Source of the DNA: Neptuniibacter victor | GTDB taxonomy: Bacteria > Pseudomonadota > Gammaproteobacteria > Pseudomonadales > Balneatricaceae | NCBI GenBank assembly: GCA_027943745.1 | Contig: AP025763.1 | Coordinates: 124,001 to 188,000, forward strand | Length of the DNA: 64,000 nucleotides | Direction: 5' to 3' | Shown: positions 27,309 to 36,673 of the stretch, piece after piece | Layout: each line of letters begins with the position of its first letter | How positions within the stretch are numbered: position 1 is the stretch's first letter | Notes under the pieces: model-generated | Seen by the model: the letters and a program-made list of their open reading frames with translations, nothing else | Told to the model about the DNA's origin: nothing | Databases searched by the model: none | Translations under genes and position numbers: made by a program

Positions 27309-28745
27309 TTATTCTACGCAGAGTACCTGCATAGAGTTAGTGCCGCCATCTTCGCCAAGAGATGCGCCCCGTGTCAGGATCACTAAATCACCCGTTTGCA
27401 GTAAATTACGTGCTTTTAAGCCGGCTAGTACCTCGTTGTTGAGCTTGTTTTTATCGATCTGTGTCGCATCGAAGAAAATAGGTTCAACACCTCGGTATAG
27501 TGCTGTTCTGCGCATGGTTCTCTCATTACGAGTGAGGGCGAAAATAGGCAAGCCTGAGCGAATACGAGACATCCATAATGGAGTTGACCCTGATTCTGTT
27601 AGGCAGATAATCGCTTTAACACCAATAAGGTGGTTGGCTGTATACATCGCTGAACGCGCAATGGTTTCGTCAAAACGCTCTAGCTTCTGAGAAATATTGG
27701 TCGGTGCTGGGCGCGATAGCTGATGTTTTTCAGCGCCTTGGCAGATCGATGTCATCGACTTAACAACCTCGACAGGGTGCTCGCCGGCGGCTGTTTCCGC
27801 TGACAACATGACGGCATCAGTACCGTCGAGGATAGCATTTGCGACATCGAAAACTTCGGCCCGAGTCGGCATTGGGTTTTCGATCATCGATTCCATCATC
27901 TGTGTTGCCGTGATAACGAAGCGGTTTAGTTCACGGGAACGCTTGATGATATGTTTTTGAACGCCGATAAGTTCGGCATCACCAATCTCTACGCCAAGGT
28001 CACCACGGGCGACCATGATGCCGTCACAAGCAAGAATGATCTCATCTAAGGCATCGGTGCTAGCAACGGTTTCTGCACGTTCTACTTTGGCTACAATCTC
28101 AGCTCGGCTGCCTGCTTTATCAAGTAGTGCACGTGCTTCGTGAAGGTCTTCTGCGCAGCGGGGAAATGATACTGCGATGTAGTCCATATCGATTTCGCCT
28201 GCCACTTTAATGTCGCGGCGATCTTTATCGGTGAGTGCCGCTGCGGATAGGCCTCCACCTTGGCGGTTGATCCCTTTATTATTTGATAGAGGACCTCCGA
28301 TGATAACCTCAGTTAAGATGCGGCTTCCTTCAACACTTAGAACTTTTAGCTGTACACGACCATCATCAAGCAACAAAATATCACCAGCGGAGCTATCTTC
28401 TGGGAGCGCTTTGTAGTCAATGCCTACTTGGGTGTCGTCACCGTCTTGGTTTCCTAACTCTGAGTCCAGCGTGAAATGGTCACCGGTATTGAGTTTAATC
28501 CGATCGTTTTTAAAGCGTGCTATGCGTATTTTAGGACCTTGAAGGTCGCCTAATACCGCTATTGAAAGACCTAGTTTTCGTGCGGCTTGTCTTACTTCGC
28601 TTGCTCTGCGGCGGTGATCGTCAGCGCTGCCATGTGAAAAATTAAGGCGCACTGTATTGACACCGTTACGAAGAATATCTTCCAGAACGCCCGGCTGGTC
28701 GGTGGATGGACCTAAAGTAGCTACAATTTTGGTACGCTTCAGCAT
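27309..28745 (-). CDS. pyk: Pyruvate kinase
   Basis: Converts phosphoenolpyruvate and ADP to pyruvate and ATP. A 478-residue full-length protein with the N-terminal [11 protein letters not shown] motif, the K-V-E-R-A-E segment with catalytic lysine and [10 protein letters not shown] near 245-255, then the C-terminal regulatory domain. It is closest in style to PykA (type II), which is activated by AMP. Divergent from dctB. With pckA in the window it represents the PEP/pyruvate node. Confidence 0.96.
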   Translation of the reverse strand: MLKRTKIVATLGPSTDQPGVLEDILRNGVNTVRLNFSHGSADDHRRRASEVRQAARKLGLSIAVLGDLQGPKIRIARFKNDRIKLNTGDHFTLDSELGNQDGDDTQVGIDYKALPEDSSAGDILLLDDGRVQLKVLSVEGSRILTEVIIGGPLSNNKGINRQGGGLSAAALTDKDRRDIKVAGEIDMDYIAVSFPRCAEDLHEARALLDKAGSRAEIVAKVERAETVASTDALDEIILACDGIMVARGDLGVEIGDAELIGVQKHIIKRSRELNRFVITATQMMESMIENPMPTRAEVFDVANAILDGTDAVMLSAETAAGEHPVEVVKSMTSICQGAEKHQLSRPAPTNISQKLERFDETIARSAMYTANHLIGVKAIICLTESGSTPLWMSRIRSGLPIFALTRNERTMRRTALYRGVEPIFFDATQIDKNKLNNEVLAGLKARNLLQTGDLVILTRGASLGEDGGTNSMQVLCVE

Positions 28746-28882
28746 GAGAAAGACTTGCCCCGTATTTAAGAAACATTAGACTCTAGTATAGTGCTACTCG
28801 GTATGCGAATTAAGTATTTACCGAGACAAATTGAAAAAGAACTTCGGTAGCTCTGCTGTCGAAGCGAATTGGTCGAGTCAAT

Positions 28883-31141
28883 ATGCCTTATGCTCAGTCG
28901 ACGCGCTGGCGTCGTTACCGCTTTTTATTTTTTGTTGTTCTGGCCTTCGCTTTTGTGTTGGTAGTGGGGCAAACAACACTGGTGAGCCGTTCGCAAGGCT
29001 ATGATGAGTTGCAGCAACGGTCGAGTGCCGACTTAAATCGTTACTTGCTGAGCCTTCAACAAAAGCTCGATCGTTATAAAGACTTGCCAGGGCTCCTCTC
29101 TTCTCACTCAACACTGATTGATGCGCTTGTTACACCTCAGGATGAATTTCTGAAAGGGCAAGCGAGTGTTTATTTAGAGCATGTTAATAATTCGATCAAT
29201 GCGGCTGATGTCTACTTAATGAATACGGATGGTATGGCTATAGCTGCGAGCAATTGGGCTGAAGCCCGTTCTTTCGTAGGTAAAAATTATGCTTTTCGTC
29301 CCTATTTTAAAGAGGCTGTCGAAGGGCGACCTGGCCGTTATTTTGCGCTTGGAACTGTGTCTAAACGTCGCGGCTACTACTTCTCTTATCCGGTGTATAA
29401 CCGTAGTGAAATCATAGGTGTTGTTGTCGTTAAGATCGATCTTAATGAGATTGAATCTGATTGGACCGATCCGGATCTTGATATTCTAGTGACTGATGAA
29501 GATGGGGTTATTTTTATCTCGACGCGCGAGGATTGGAAGTTTCGTACACTCAAGCCTTTATCACGACAAGATGTGCAGCGTATTGGAGAAAGCCTCCGAT
29601 ATGGTGATCACAAGTTAACGGCGCTTGATATTCTTCAGAAGAGAGAGCGTGAAAACGGTGGGGCTATCGTGACATTAGTCGATGGTAAAAAAATTGATAA
29701 TAAAGCACTGGATGGCATCACAACACGTGAGTTTTTATTACAAAGCCGAGATTTGGATGAGAGTGGTTTAACTGTCGTCGTGTTAGCTAGCACAAAATCG
29801 GTCAAGGGGCGGATGTTTTATACGGCGTTGACCGTAGGTTTCATCTTTATTGCATTGGTTTTGTTGGTGTTGGTGGTATTAACACGGCAGCGTATCACCC
29901 GCGAACGGGCGCGTTTTAAAATGTTAGAAACCAACGCGCTTGAGGAAAACGAAGCGAGAGTTAGAGCAATTATTGATAATACGCGGGCCGGTTTGATTAC
30001 GCTGGATGCTCAGGGGCGTATAGAAAGTATGAATATTATGGCTGAAAAACTGTTCGGCTATGATGAAGCGGAAGTCAAACTTGAGTACATCAGTAAATTA
30101 TTGGCTCAGGCGGATCGTGCGCTATGTTGGAGTCACCTAATTGCTGCGGAGGCCGATCGTCAAGATGAGCTTTTTACAGAGGCTAAGGGCTTACGTCAAA
30201 ATGGTTCAGTTTTTCCGATCGAGTTGATTATTGGTCATATGGATTACGGTGCTATTAAGCGTTTTATCGTAACCATTCATGATATTACCCAGAGGAAGCA
30301 GTACGAAGAGGAATTGAAGCATGCTCGAGAGTTATTGGAGCATCGTGTAGAGGAGCGTACTGCGGATTTGACGGATGCAAATATGAAACTGCTTGATGAG
30401 GTGGAAAAGCATCAAAATACCCAAGATGAATTGATCCAGACGGCGAAGTTGGCGGTATTAGGGCAGATGTCTGCGGGTATCAATCATGAGTTGAATCAAC
30501 CTCTGACAGCTATCCGTACGTATGCTGATAATGCTCGTGCCTTCATGGATCTTGGGAAAATGGAGCCGGTTCAAAATAATTTGGTTCAAATTAGTCAGCT
30601 TACCGAGCGTATGGCGAAAATCATTCACCCCTTGAAAGAGTTTTCTCGAAAAACATCAGGTGCCGCTGAGTCTGTTTGTTTGCAAAATGTTCATGACGGT
30701 GCGATGTCGATTATGTATGGCCGTTTAAGCAAAATTAAAGCACAAGTGAACTGGCCTAAACGTTTAGAGCAGCAATTTGTATTGGGCGATACTGTTCGCT
30801 TAGAGCAAGTCTTAGTGAATCTGATTAGTAATGCATTGCAGGCGATGGAGCAACAAGAGACACCGATCGTTGACATCGATATTCATAATGATCATCAGTG
30901 GACTACATTGCTTGTTAGAGATTTTGGACCTGGTATTCCTGTACAGGATCTAGGTCGAGTATTTGAACCATTTTATACCACTAAAAAAGCGGGCCAGGGC
31001 CTAGGCCTAGGCCTATCGATCTCATACCGTATTATTGAGAGTATGGGAGGGCGCTTATCAGCAGAGAACCACCCTACAGAAGGGGCTGTCTTTAAGATTA
31101 GTTTACCCAAAGCCCCCACGCCTGATAATGTAATGGGCTAA
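28883..31141 (+). CDS. dctB: DctB-type C4-dicarboxylate sensor histidine kinase
   Basis: A 752-residue membrane kinase. Transmembrane helices at about 13-31 and 313-335 flank a periplasmic double-Cache domain (S-x-x-Y-x-F-R-P-Y-F near 125-140). A cytoplasmic PAS domain (about 355-470), a coiled coil (about 475-520) and the kinase core follow: His535 in G-I-N-H-E-L-N-Q-P-L, N-box N-L-I-S-N-A-L-Q-A-M, D-F-G-P-G-I-P and G-Q-G-L-G-L-G-L-S. It is longer than typical DctB (about 600) because of the additional PAS. It should sense succinate-type acids and phosphorylate DctD. An unusual inserted element separates it from dctD. Confidence 0.92.
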   Translation: MPYAQSTRWRRYRFLFFVVLAFAFVLVVGQTTLVSRSQGYDELQQRSSADLNRYLLSLQQKLDRYKDLPGLLSSHSTLIDALVTPQDEFLKGQASVYLEHVNNSINAADVYLMNTDGMAIAASNWAEARSFVGKNYAFRPYFKEAVEGRPGRYFALGTVSKRRGYYFSYPVYNRSEIIGVVVVKIDLNEIESDWTDPDLDILVTDEDGVIFISTREDWKFRTLKPLSRQDVQRIGESLRYGDHKLTALDILQKRERENGGAIVTLVDGKKIDNKALDGITTREFLLQSRDLDESGLTVVVLASTKSVKGRMFYTALTVGFIFIALVLLVLVVLTRQRITRERARFKMLETNALEENEARVRAIIDNTRAGLITLDAQGRIESMNIMAEKLFGYDEAEVKLEYISKLLAQADRALCWSHLIAAEADRQDELFTEAKGLRQNGSVFPIELIIGHMDYGAIKRFIVTIHDITQRKQYEEELKHARELLEHRVEERTADLTDANMKLLDEVEKHQNTQDELIQTAKLAVLGQMSAGINHELNQPLTAIRTYADNARAFMDLGKMEPVQNNLVQISQLTERMAKIIHPLKEFSRKTSGAAESVCLQNVHDGAMSIMYGRLSKIKAQVNWPKRLEQQFVLGDTVRLEQVLVNLISNALQAMEQQETPIVDIDIHNDHQWTTLLVRDFGPGIPVQDLGRVFEPFYTTKKAGQGLGLGLSISYRIIESMGGRLSAENHPTEGAVFKISLPKAPTPDNVMG

Positions 31142-31404
31142 GGAACCTACGAGCAAGTCCCAAACACCTCAGGCTTAGAGATCGGTTCAAGTTCGAGGCA
31201 ACGATTACAGGCCTGCTGGTTGCCTGTCGTAAGTCGTTAACGAAGAAGTTGGATCGATCTGCAAGCCCCGAAGGGTGGGCATTAAATCGACTTCCTGCTT
31301 TGTCAGGCAGCTTGGAAAGGACTCGTCATTCCACTGTGCTACCTTTCGCGCATTAAGTCGATTTACTGACCACTGAGAAAGCTTGGGACTTATTCGCAGG
31401 TTCC
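31142..31404. mobile_element. 263-bp non-coding element with terminal inverted repeats (MITE-like or structured RNA)
   Basis: Positions 31142-31163 and 31383-31404 form a 22-bp inverted repeat (19 of 22 match; all three differences are transitions). CTAA directly flanks both ends (31138-31141 and 31405-31408), as a 4-bp target duplication would. Inside, 31283-31293 and 31355-31365 form a perfect 11-bp inverted repeat, and GAAAGG/CCTTTC, CTGC/GCAG and CAGGC/GCCTG stems nest within it. No significant open frame exists. Removing the element plus one CTAA leaves about 30 bp between dctB and dctD and keeps the dctB stop. A miniature inverted-repeat element fits best; a structured RNA in the dctD leader is the alternative. 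Confidence 0.7.
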
Positions 31405-31438
31405 CTAACCATAGACAATAATTAAGACTGGAATTTTA

Positions 31439-32803
31439 ATGACTGATCATCGTTCTTTGCCAATTATTCTTGTAGATGATGAAGAGCATATCCGCCTGGC
31501 AGCAGGGCAAACATTAGAGCTTGGCGGCTATGATGTGACGACGTTAGAGACGGCGGAACAAGCATTAAGCATTATTACCGATGAGTGGCCAGGGGTTTTA
31601 GTCACCGATATTAATTTGCCTGGTATTGATGGTTTAGCGCTAATGAAGAAGGTTGTGGCGTTAGATGCGACACTGCCGGTTATTTTAATTACAGGTCATG
31701 GTGATATTTCGATGGCGGTGAGTGCCATGCGAGATGGAGCCTATGACTTTATTGAAAAGCCATTTTCTTCTGAGCTGTTACTTGATGTCGTGCGTCGCGC
31801 GGTTGAAAAGCGAAATCTTATTATTGAAAATCGTCGCTTAAAACAAGAGTTGGAAGCGCAGAGTGCACCGGGCCCTCGCATCATTGGTAACACTGCTCCT
31901 ATTGCTCAGGTACGTAGTTTAGTTCATACCATTGCGGATACGCCAGCGGACATCCTTATTTTAGGTGAGACGGGTACGGGTAAGGATCTCATGGCGCGCT
32001 ATATCCATGAGCATAGTAACCGTAGAGATCAAAACTTTGTTGCTATCAACTGTGGCGCCGTACCTGAGAACCTTATTGAGTCTGAACTCTTTGGCCATGA
32101 AAAAGGGGCATTTACCGATGCTAAGGCAAAACGCATAGGTAAGTTTGAGCATGCAAATAACGGGACACTCTTTCTTGATGAAATAGAAAGTATGCCGATG
32201 ACATTGCAGATTAAATTGCTGCGAGTTCTGGAAGATCGTGCGATAGAGCGTTTAGGTGCTAACGAAATAATTCCTCTGAACATTCGAGTGATTGCAGCGA
32301 CAAAGGTCGATCTTCGAGAAGCGGCAGAGCGCGGAGAGTTTCGTGAAGACCTATATTATAGGCTCAACGTTGTGCGGGTCGATATACCAGCGCTTAGAGA
32401 GCGTAGAGAGGATATAGGGCTACTGTTTCAGCATTTTGCTTTGATCGCTTCATCGCAGTACGGGCGCGAAGTACCGTTACTGTCAGCGGAGCGCATGCAT
32501 AGTTTAGTAACCCATGCCTGGCCTGGTAATGTGCGTGAGCTTAGGAATTTAGCGGAACGTTATGTGCTTTTAGGGGAGAGCTGTACGTTTGATTTTGAAA
32601 ACAGACCGATTACCGATAGCGATGCCAGTAGCGGTATGACGTTACCAGAGAAAGTAGATCAATTTGAGAGCATGTTGATTCAGGCTGAGCTGTCTCGATG
32701 TGGTGGCTCTATTAAGGAAACGCAATTAAGTTTAGGTTTGCCGAGAAAGACGCTATACGACAAAATGAAAAAATACGGCTTAGATAAAAACGATTATAAA
32801 TGA
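31439..32803 (+). CDS. dctD: DctD-type sigma-54 response regulator
   Basis: A 454-residue activator: receiver domain with phospho-acceptor Asp57 in V-T-D-I-N-L-P-G and conserved acidic pair D13-D14, AAA+ domain with Walker A G-E-T-G-T-G-K-D near 180 and Walker B G-T-L-F-L-D-E-I-E, and a C-terminal Fis-type helix-turn-helix (G-G-S-I-K-E-T-Q-L-S-L-G-L-P-R-K-T-L-Y). The sigma-54 contact loop reads GAFTDA near residue 223 instead of GAFTGA. It should activate dctPQM, which has a -24/-12 promoter 2 kb downstream. It is transcribed with dctB across the inserted element. Confidence 0.93.
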   Translation: MTDHRSLPIILVDDEEHIRLAAGQTLELGGYDVTTLETAEQALSIITDEWPGVLVTDINLPGIDGLALMKKVVALDATLPVILITGHGDISMAVSAMRDGAYDFIEKPFSSELLLDVVRRAVEKRNLIIENRRLKQELEAQSAPGPRIIGNTAPIAQVRSLVHTIADTPADILILGETGTGKDLMARYIHEHSNRRDQNFVAINCGAVPENLIESELFGHEKGAFTDAKAKRIGKFEHANNGTLFLDEIESMPMTLQIKLLRVLEDRAIERLGANEIIPLNIRVIAATKVDLREAAERGEFREDLYYRLNVVRVDIPALRERREDIGLLFQHFALIASSQYGREVPLLSAERMHSLVTHAWPGNVRELRNLAERYVLLGESCTFDFENRPITDSDASSGMTLPEKVDQFESMLIQAELSRCGGSIKETQLSLGLPRKTLYDKMKKYGLDKNDYK

Positions 32804-32834
32804 GGTCGGGATGCCGATGCTGTAGGTAAGGCAT

Positions 32835-32869
32835 AAAAAAACCGCCACTTAAAAGTAGGCGGTTTTTTT
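32835..32869. terminator. Bidirectional terminator
   Basis: AAAAAACCGCC / GGCGGTTTTTT with an 11-base loop, between dctD and the convergent chemoreceptor gene. Confidence 0.9.
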
Positions 32870-32881
32870 ATGGAAGTTATT

Positions 32882-34492
32882 TTAAAGTTTGAATTTTTGA
32901 ACCATCGATTCAAGCTGACCTGCTAACGTATTCAGTTCGTGTGCAACCTGGTTAAGTTTGCCGGCGCGAGATGAGGTATGTTCAGCGGTGCTTGCAATTT
33001 CATGCACGCTGGCTTCGACACTGCTCGCCATCTCCGCTTGTTCTTTTACTGACGATGAGACCATATGGTTCATATCGTTGATCATGCGAACTTCTTCAGC
33101 AATCTTAGTGAGGGCGTCGGATGTTTCTTGTACTTTTGCTACACCGGCTTCAGCACTTGAGTGGGCTTGGTCCATAACCGATACCGCATCGCGCGCATCT
33201 TGCTGAAGTTCTTCAATGATGGCATTGATCTCTTCGGTCGAGTTGCGTGTTTTGCTGGCCAAGGTACGTACTTCGTCAGCAACGACTGCGAAGCCTCTAC
33301 CTTGTTCGCCTGCACGCGCTGCTTCGATAGCAGCGTTAAGCGCTAGCAGATTGGTTTGTTCCGCTATTTTTTGAATAACCTCGAGTACCGTTCCAACGCT
33401 TTGACTCTGTTCGTCTAGTTTATTGATCACGTTTAATGCTTTATCGATGTTGTTTTTCAACTGTTCGATTGCATCGATTGCCTGATCAGTAATGACGGTA
33501 CCTTCTTGGCTCTGTTCCAACGCTAGATCAGATGCGGATACCGTATTTTCAGCACTGGCTTCGACGCTTTTGGTTGATGCTTCCATCTGTTCCATTGCTG
33601 AAGCGACGGCACTGGTTTGCATCTGTTGGCTATTCACAGCGCTATTTGCCATATCAGCAATATCATTAATGGACGTGCTGGATGTGCTGAGCTGATGAAC
33701 GGTAGCGCTAACTTTGCTTAGGCTGCCATGGAAATCTTCTAACATTGTGTTAAGCGAGCTTGACATCATGCCAATCTCGTCTTTTGAATTTACGCTAATT
33801 CTTAACTTAAGATCTGAATTTTTGTGGATGGTATTTATAGTCTTACCCATCTTGCGTACCGGTTTTACAACCAGACGACCTAGCAAGTAGCTGATCAGTA
33901 TTAAGCCGACAACAAACAAAATTATTTCTGTGATGGCAACGCTAATTAGGTTGCTGCGGATTGTGTTGTCGAGGTTCTCAAATGAATAGGTGACTCTGAC
34001 GGCTCCAAGAACATCGCCTTCGTTTGTTTGGTGGCACAAAAGGCAGTTGGTGCCTTTATAGTCAGGTAAGGATTTCATGGGAGTAATGACGGTTAGTCGA
34101 TGGCCACTATCGTCATTAATCTCTTCAATAATTTGTTCCCCTTGCATCGCGCGGCGATCAAGGTCATCGGCTACTTTTGAATCGGCTGTCCCTGGACCAT
34201 AAACACTCGATACTAGGTCTCCGCGGATAATCCTAGCTTCAATCACGTCAGGGTTAGCGACAATTTTCTTCTGGAGTGCTTCACGGTTAGACATCGCACC
34301 ACTCAGCATCAGTATGTTGATACTGTCGAAGTAAGAATCGGCTGTATCTGTTGTGTTCTTTTTCACAACTTCTGATACTAAGCCCGACTCACTACTGTAG
34401 ATGGCCGTAAGAGAGCTGATAAGAATTATCAGGAATACAGCTGCCAGTGAAATGTTTACTTTTGTTTGAATTGAAAGGCCGTCCAACTTCAC
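32882..34492 (-). CDS. Methyl-accepting chemotaxis protein with periplasmic heme c motif
   Basis: A 536-residue chemoreceptor. Transmembrane helices at about 13-31 and 183-205 bound a periplasmic sensor containing C150-L-L-C153-H154, a CXXCH site for covalent heme c. A HAMP domain (about 206-260) and a signalling domain with the conserved hairpin tip ([19 protein letters not shown] near 385) follow. Heme chemoreceptors are known in Geobacter and Desulfovibrio for sensing redox or oxygen; here I infer redox or gas sensing. It lies between dctD and dctP but on the opposite strand, so co-regulation is unproven. Confidence 0.88.
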   Translation of the reverse strand: MKLDGLSIQTKVNISLAAVFLIILISSLTAIYSSESGLVSEVVKKNTTDTADSYFDSINILMLSGAMSNREALQKKIVANPDVIEARIIRGDLVSSVYGPGTADSKVADDLDRRAMQGEQIIEEINDDSGHRLTVITPMKSLPDYKGTNCLLCHQTNEGDVLGAVRVTYSFENLDNTIRSNLISVAITEIILFVVGLILISYLLGRLVVKPVRKMGKTINTIHKNSDLKLRISVNSKDEIGMMSSSLNTMLEDFHGSLSKVSATVHQLSTSSTSINDIADMANSAVNSQQMQTSAVASAMEQMEASTKSVEASAENTVSASDLALEQSQEGTVITDQAIDAIEQLKNNIDKALNVINKLDEQSQSVGTVLEVIQKIAEQTNLLALNAAIEAARAGEQGRGFAVVADEVRTLASKTRNSTEEINAIIEELQQDARDAVSVMDQAHSSAEAGVAKVQETSDALTKIAEEVRMINDMNHMVSSSVKEQAEMASSVEASVHEIASTAEHTSSRAGKLNQVAHELNTLAGQLESMVQKFKL

Positions 34493-34802
34493 GCTTTAGC
34501 TCCCGCTTTGCCGCATCGATACGTGGATATAGTAGTCAATAAACCATCATAAGGTGAAGTTCTATCTTCGTATACCCCCTTATGGGTAGTGACGGAGGAT
34601 ATAGATCAATAAAAGGTCGATTGGTCGGTCAACTGGATTGGTTATTCAATAATGGGTCAAAATCCCTCCTAGTTTACTGTGGGAATGTGTGGAAATCCCC
34701 CCGTTTTGTTGTTTGTTATTTGAATTGAACAGCAGAGCCTGAATCGGCTTAAGGCCTTATTCTATAGGCTATTCAAGCCCGGTAGAAAATTTAAAGCATA
34801 AG

Positions 34803-34820
34803 TTGGCCTTCTTCTTGCTC
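34803..34820 (+). promoter_or_regulatory. Sigma-54 promoter of dctPQM
   Basis: TTGGCCTTCTTCTTGCTC has GG at 34805-34806 and GC at 34817-34818, the 12-base spacing of -24/-12 promoters, with the second half matching TTGC. Predicted start is near 34830, 95 bases before dctP. A region with GGGAAT/GGAAATCCC-like half-sites at about 34679-34702, roughly 110 bp upstream, is a weak candidate for the DctD enhancer. The rest of 34493-34924 shows no gene. Confidence 0.72.
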
Positions 34821-34924
34821 TGTATTAACGCATGAATTCAGAAAGATCTATGAATGGTCGTGGATGGAGCTGAATTTTGAAAAAACAAAAATGATAATTA
34901 AAATCCCATAACAGGAGATGCCAC

Positions 34925-35908
34925 ATGCGTTTACTGACTGCTGCAGTAACTTCCCTAGCTTTAACACTTGGTGCTCAAGCTGCCAGTGCTGCCCCGGTTG
35001 AGATTAAATTCTCACACGTTGTAGCTGAAAATACGCCAAAAGGTCAGATGGCGGTTAAGTTTAAAGAGCTAGTAGATGAGCGTCTTGCAGGTAAAGTTGA
35101 AGTGAAGGTTTTCCCAAACTCTCAGCTGTTTGGCGACAATAAAGTACTAGAGGCGATGCTTCTTGGCGATGTGCAGATGGCTGCACCGTCGCTTTCTAAA
35201 TTTCAGAAATATACAAAAACGCTACAGATCTTCGATCTACCTTTCCTGTTTAAAGACATGAATGCGGTAGAGAAGTTTCAGAATGGTCCAGAAGGCCAAA
35301 AGTTGCTAGGTGCATTGCAGAAGAAAGGCCTTGTAGGTCTAGGTTACCTTCATAATGGTATGAAGCAGCTTTCAGCTAGTCAGGCATTAAAGGTTCCTTC
35401 TGATGCGTCAGGCAAAAAATTCCGCATTATGACGTCTGATGTACTACAGGCACAGTTTGAAGCGGTAGACGCTGTTCCACTTAAAAAGCCATTCTCTGAA
35501 GTATTTACACTGTTACAAACTAAAGCCATTGATGGTCAAGAAAATACTTGGTCTAACATCTATTCTAAAAAGTTTTTCGAAGTACAGCCGTTCATTACTG
35601 AATCTAACCACGGTGTACTTGATTACTTAGTCGTGACATCTGCTGAGTTTTGGATGGAGCTTGATGCAGACTTGAAAGTGGAAGTTAAAAAAGCACTGGA
35701 TGAAGCGATTCTTCACGGTAACTCTATTGCTGCAGAAAAAGCTGCATCTGATAAGCAAAAGATTATCGATTCTAAGCGATCTCAAGTACTTAGCCTAACT
35801 GATGCGGAACGTGCACAGTGGGTTGAAGCGATGAAGCCAGTATGGAAACAGTTTGAAGATCAGATCGGTGCTGATTTGATTAAAGCTGCCGAAGCGTCTA
35901 ACAACTAA
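34925..35908 (+). CDS. dctP: TRAP transporter solute-binding protein DctP
   Basis: A 327-residue periplasmic receptor for C4-dicarboxylates (malate, succinate, fumarate). Signal peptide ends near A-S-A-A; the mature part begins V-E-I-K-F-S-H-V-V-A-E-N-T-P-K-G, typical of DctP, and contains the conserved substrate arginine region (K-K-F-R-I-M-T near 160). AGGAGAT precedes the ATG. It is separated from dctQM by a strong hairpin, as commonly seen for receptors that must be made in excess. Confidence 0.95.
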   Translation: MRLLTAAVTSLALTLGAQAASAAPVEIKFSHVVAENTPKGQMAVKFKELVDERLAGKVEVKVFPNSQLFGDNKVLEAMLLGDVQMAAPSLSKFQKYTKTLQIFDLPFLFKDMNAVEKFQNGPEGQKLLGALQKKGLVGLGYLHNGMKQLSASQALKVPSDASGKKFRIMTSDVLQAQFEAVDAVPLKKPFSEVFTLLQTKAIDGQENTWSNIYSKKFFEVQPFITESNHGVLDYLVVTSAEFWMELDADLKVEVKKALDEAILHGNSIAAEKAASDKQKIIDSKRSQVLSLTDAERAQWVEAMKPVWKQFEDQIGADLIKAAEASNN

Positions 35909-35924
35909 TTTCGTTAAGACTCTC

Positions 35925-35958
35925 TACCGGGTAGGCAGCTCGCTCCTCCTACCCGGTA
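35925..35958 (+). promoter_or_regulatory. Intra-operon hairpin between dctP and dctQ
   Basis: Perfect 11-bp stem TACCGGGTAGG / CCTACCCGGTA with a 12-base loop and no T-run. It probably stabilises the dctP message against 3' decay or partly terminates, giving more receptor than membrane subunits. Confidence 0.65.
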
Positions 35959-36076
35959 TCTATCTCTCCCACATTCAGAGGAGAGCTTCAGACAGTTCAT
36001 TTCATGGTTTATGGAGCTGTCCTGTGAATGTTGATCTAACAATAAATATATCGACGTGAGTCGCTACGGGGGCCAT

Positions 36077-36673
36077 ATGGTACGTAATCTCGTGACTAAG
36101 TTAGAAGAGGGGTTTTTATCCGCTCTTCTCGTTTCAATGACCTTGCTGGTATTTGCTGAAGTGGTCGCACGCTTTGGCTTTAATGCTGGTATTCACTGGG
36201 CGCAAGAAGTAACGCTGCTTCTCGCTGCTTGGTTTGTTCTATTTGGCGCCTCTTATGGTGTAAAAGTCGGCGCTCATATAGGCGTTGATGTATTCGTAAA
36301 AATGCTACCTGAAGGTACGCATCGCTTTATTACGCTGGTGGCTGTCGGATTGTGCCTAGTGTACTGCGGGCTTTTCCTTTACGGCTCTTGGATTTATCTC
36401 AGTAAAATGAAGATGATCGGCATCGAGTTGGAAGATCTTCCTGTCCCTAAATGGATCCCCATGACGATATTGGTGATTGGCTTTGTGCTGCTTATCGTAC
36501 GTTTCGTACAACTAGGTTGGAAAGTGATAACAAAGCAAGCTGATGGTTTCCATTTTGCGGATGAAGCTGAGGAATCAATGGAGATCGCTAAAGATCTACA
36601 AGAGACCGCTTTGGGTGATGCGCCGTCAAACCCAATTGATCCTAATAAGACTCCAAAGCAGGGGGATAAATAA
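36077..36673 (+). CDS. dctQ: TRAP transporter small membrane subunit DctQ
   Basis: A 198-residue membrane protein with four predicted helices (about 15-37, 47-65, 85-108, 130-150) and the G-x-x-Y-G-V-K-V-G-A-H-I-G-V-D motif of DctQ. ATG 36077 is chosen because GGGGG lies just before it; GTG 36056 lacks an RBS. The C-terminus is long, polar and acidic. Its stop codon overlaps the dctM start by one base (TAATG), so the two are translationally coupled. Confidence 0.92.
   Translation: MVRNLVTKLEEGFLSALLVSMTLLVFAEVVARFGFNAGIHWAQEVTLLLAAWFVLFGASYGVKVGAHIGVDVFVKMLPEGTHRFITLVAVGLCLVYCGLFLYGSWIYLSKMKMIGIELEDLPVPKWIPMTILVIGFVLLIVRFVQLGWKVITKQADGFHFADEAEESMEIAKDLQETALGDAPSNPIDPNKTPKQGDK

Noticed and set aside
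30998-31018. AGGCCT tandem repeat within dctB
   Set aside because: It simply encodes the G-L-G-L-G-L-S nucleotide-binding box of the kinase.
31142-31404. tmRNA, 6S RNA, RNase P RNA or a known riboswitch
   Set aside because: None of the conserved core motifs of those RNAs are visible, and the flanking CTAA with terminal inverted repeats fits an inserted element better.
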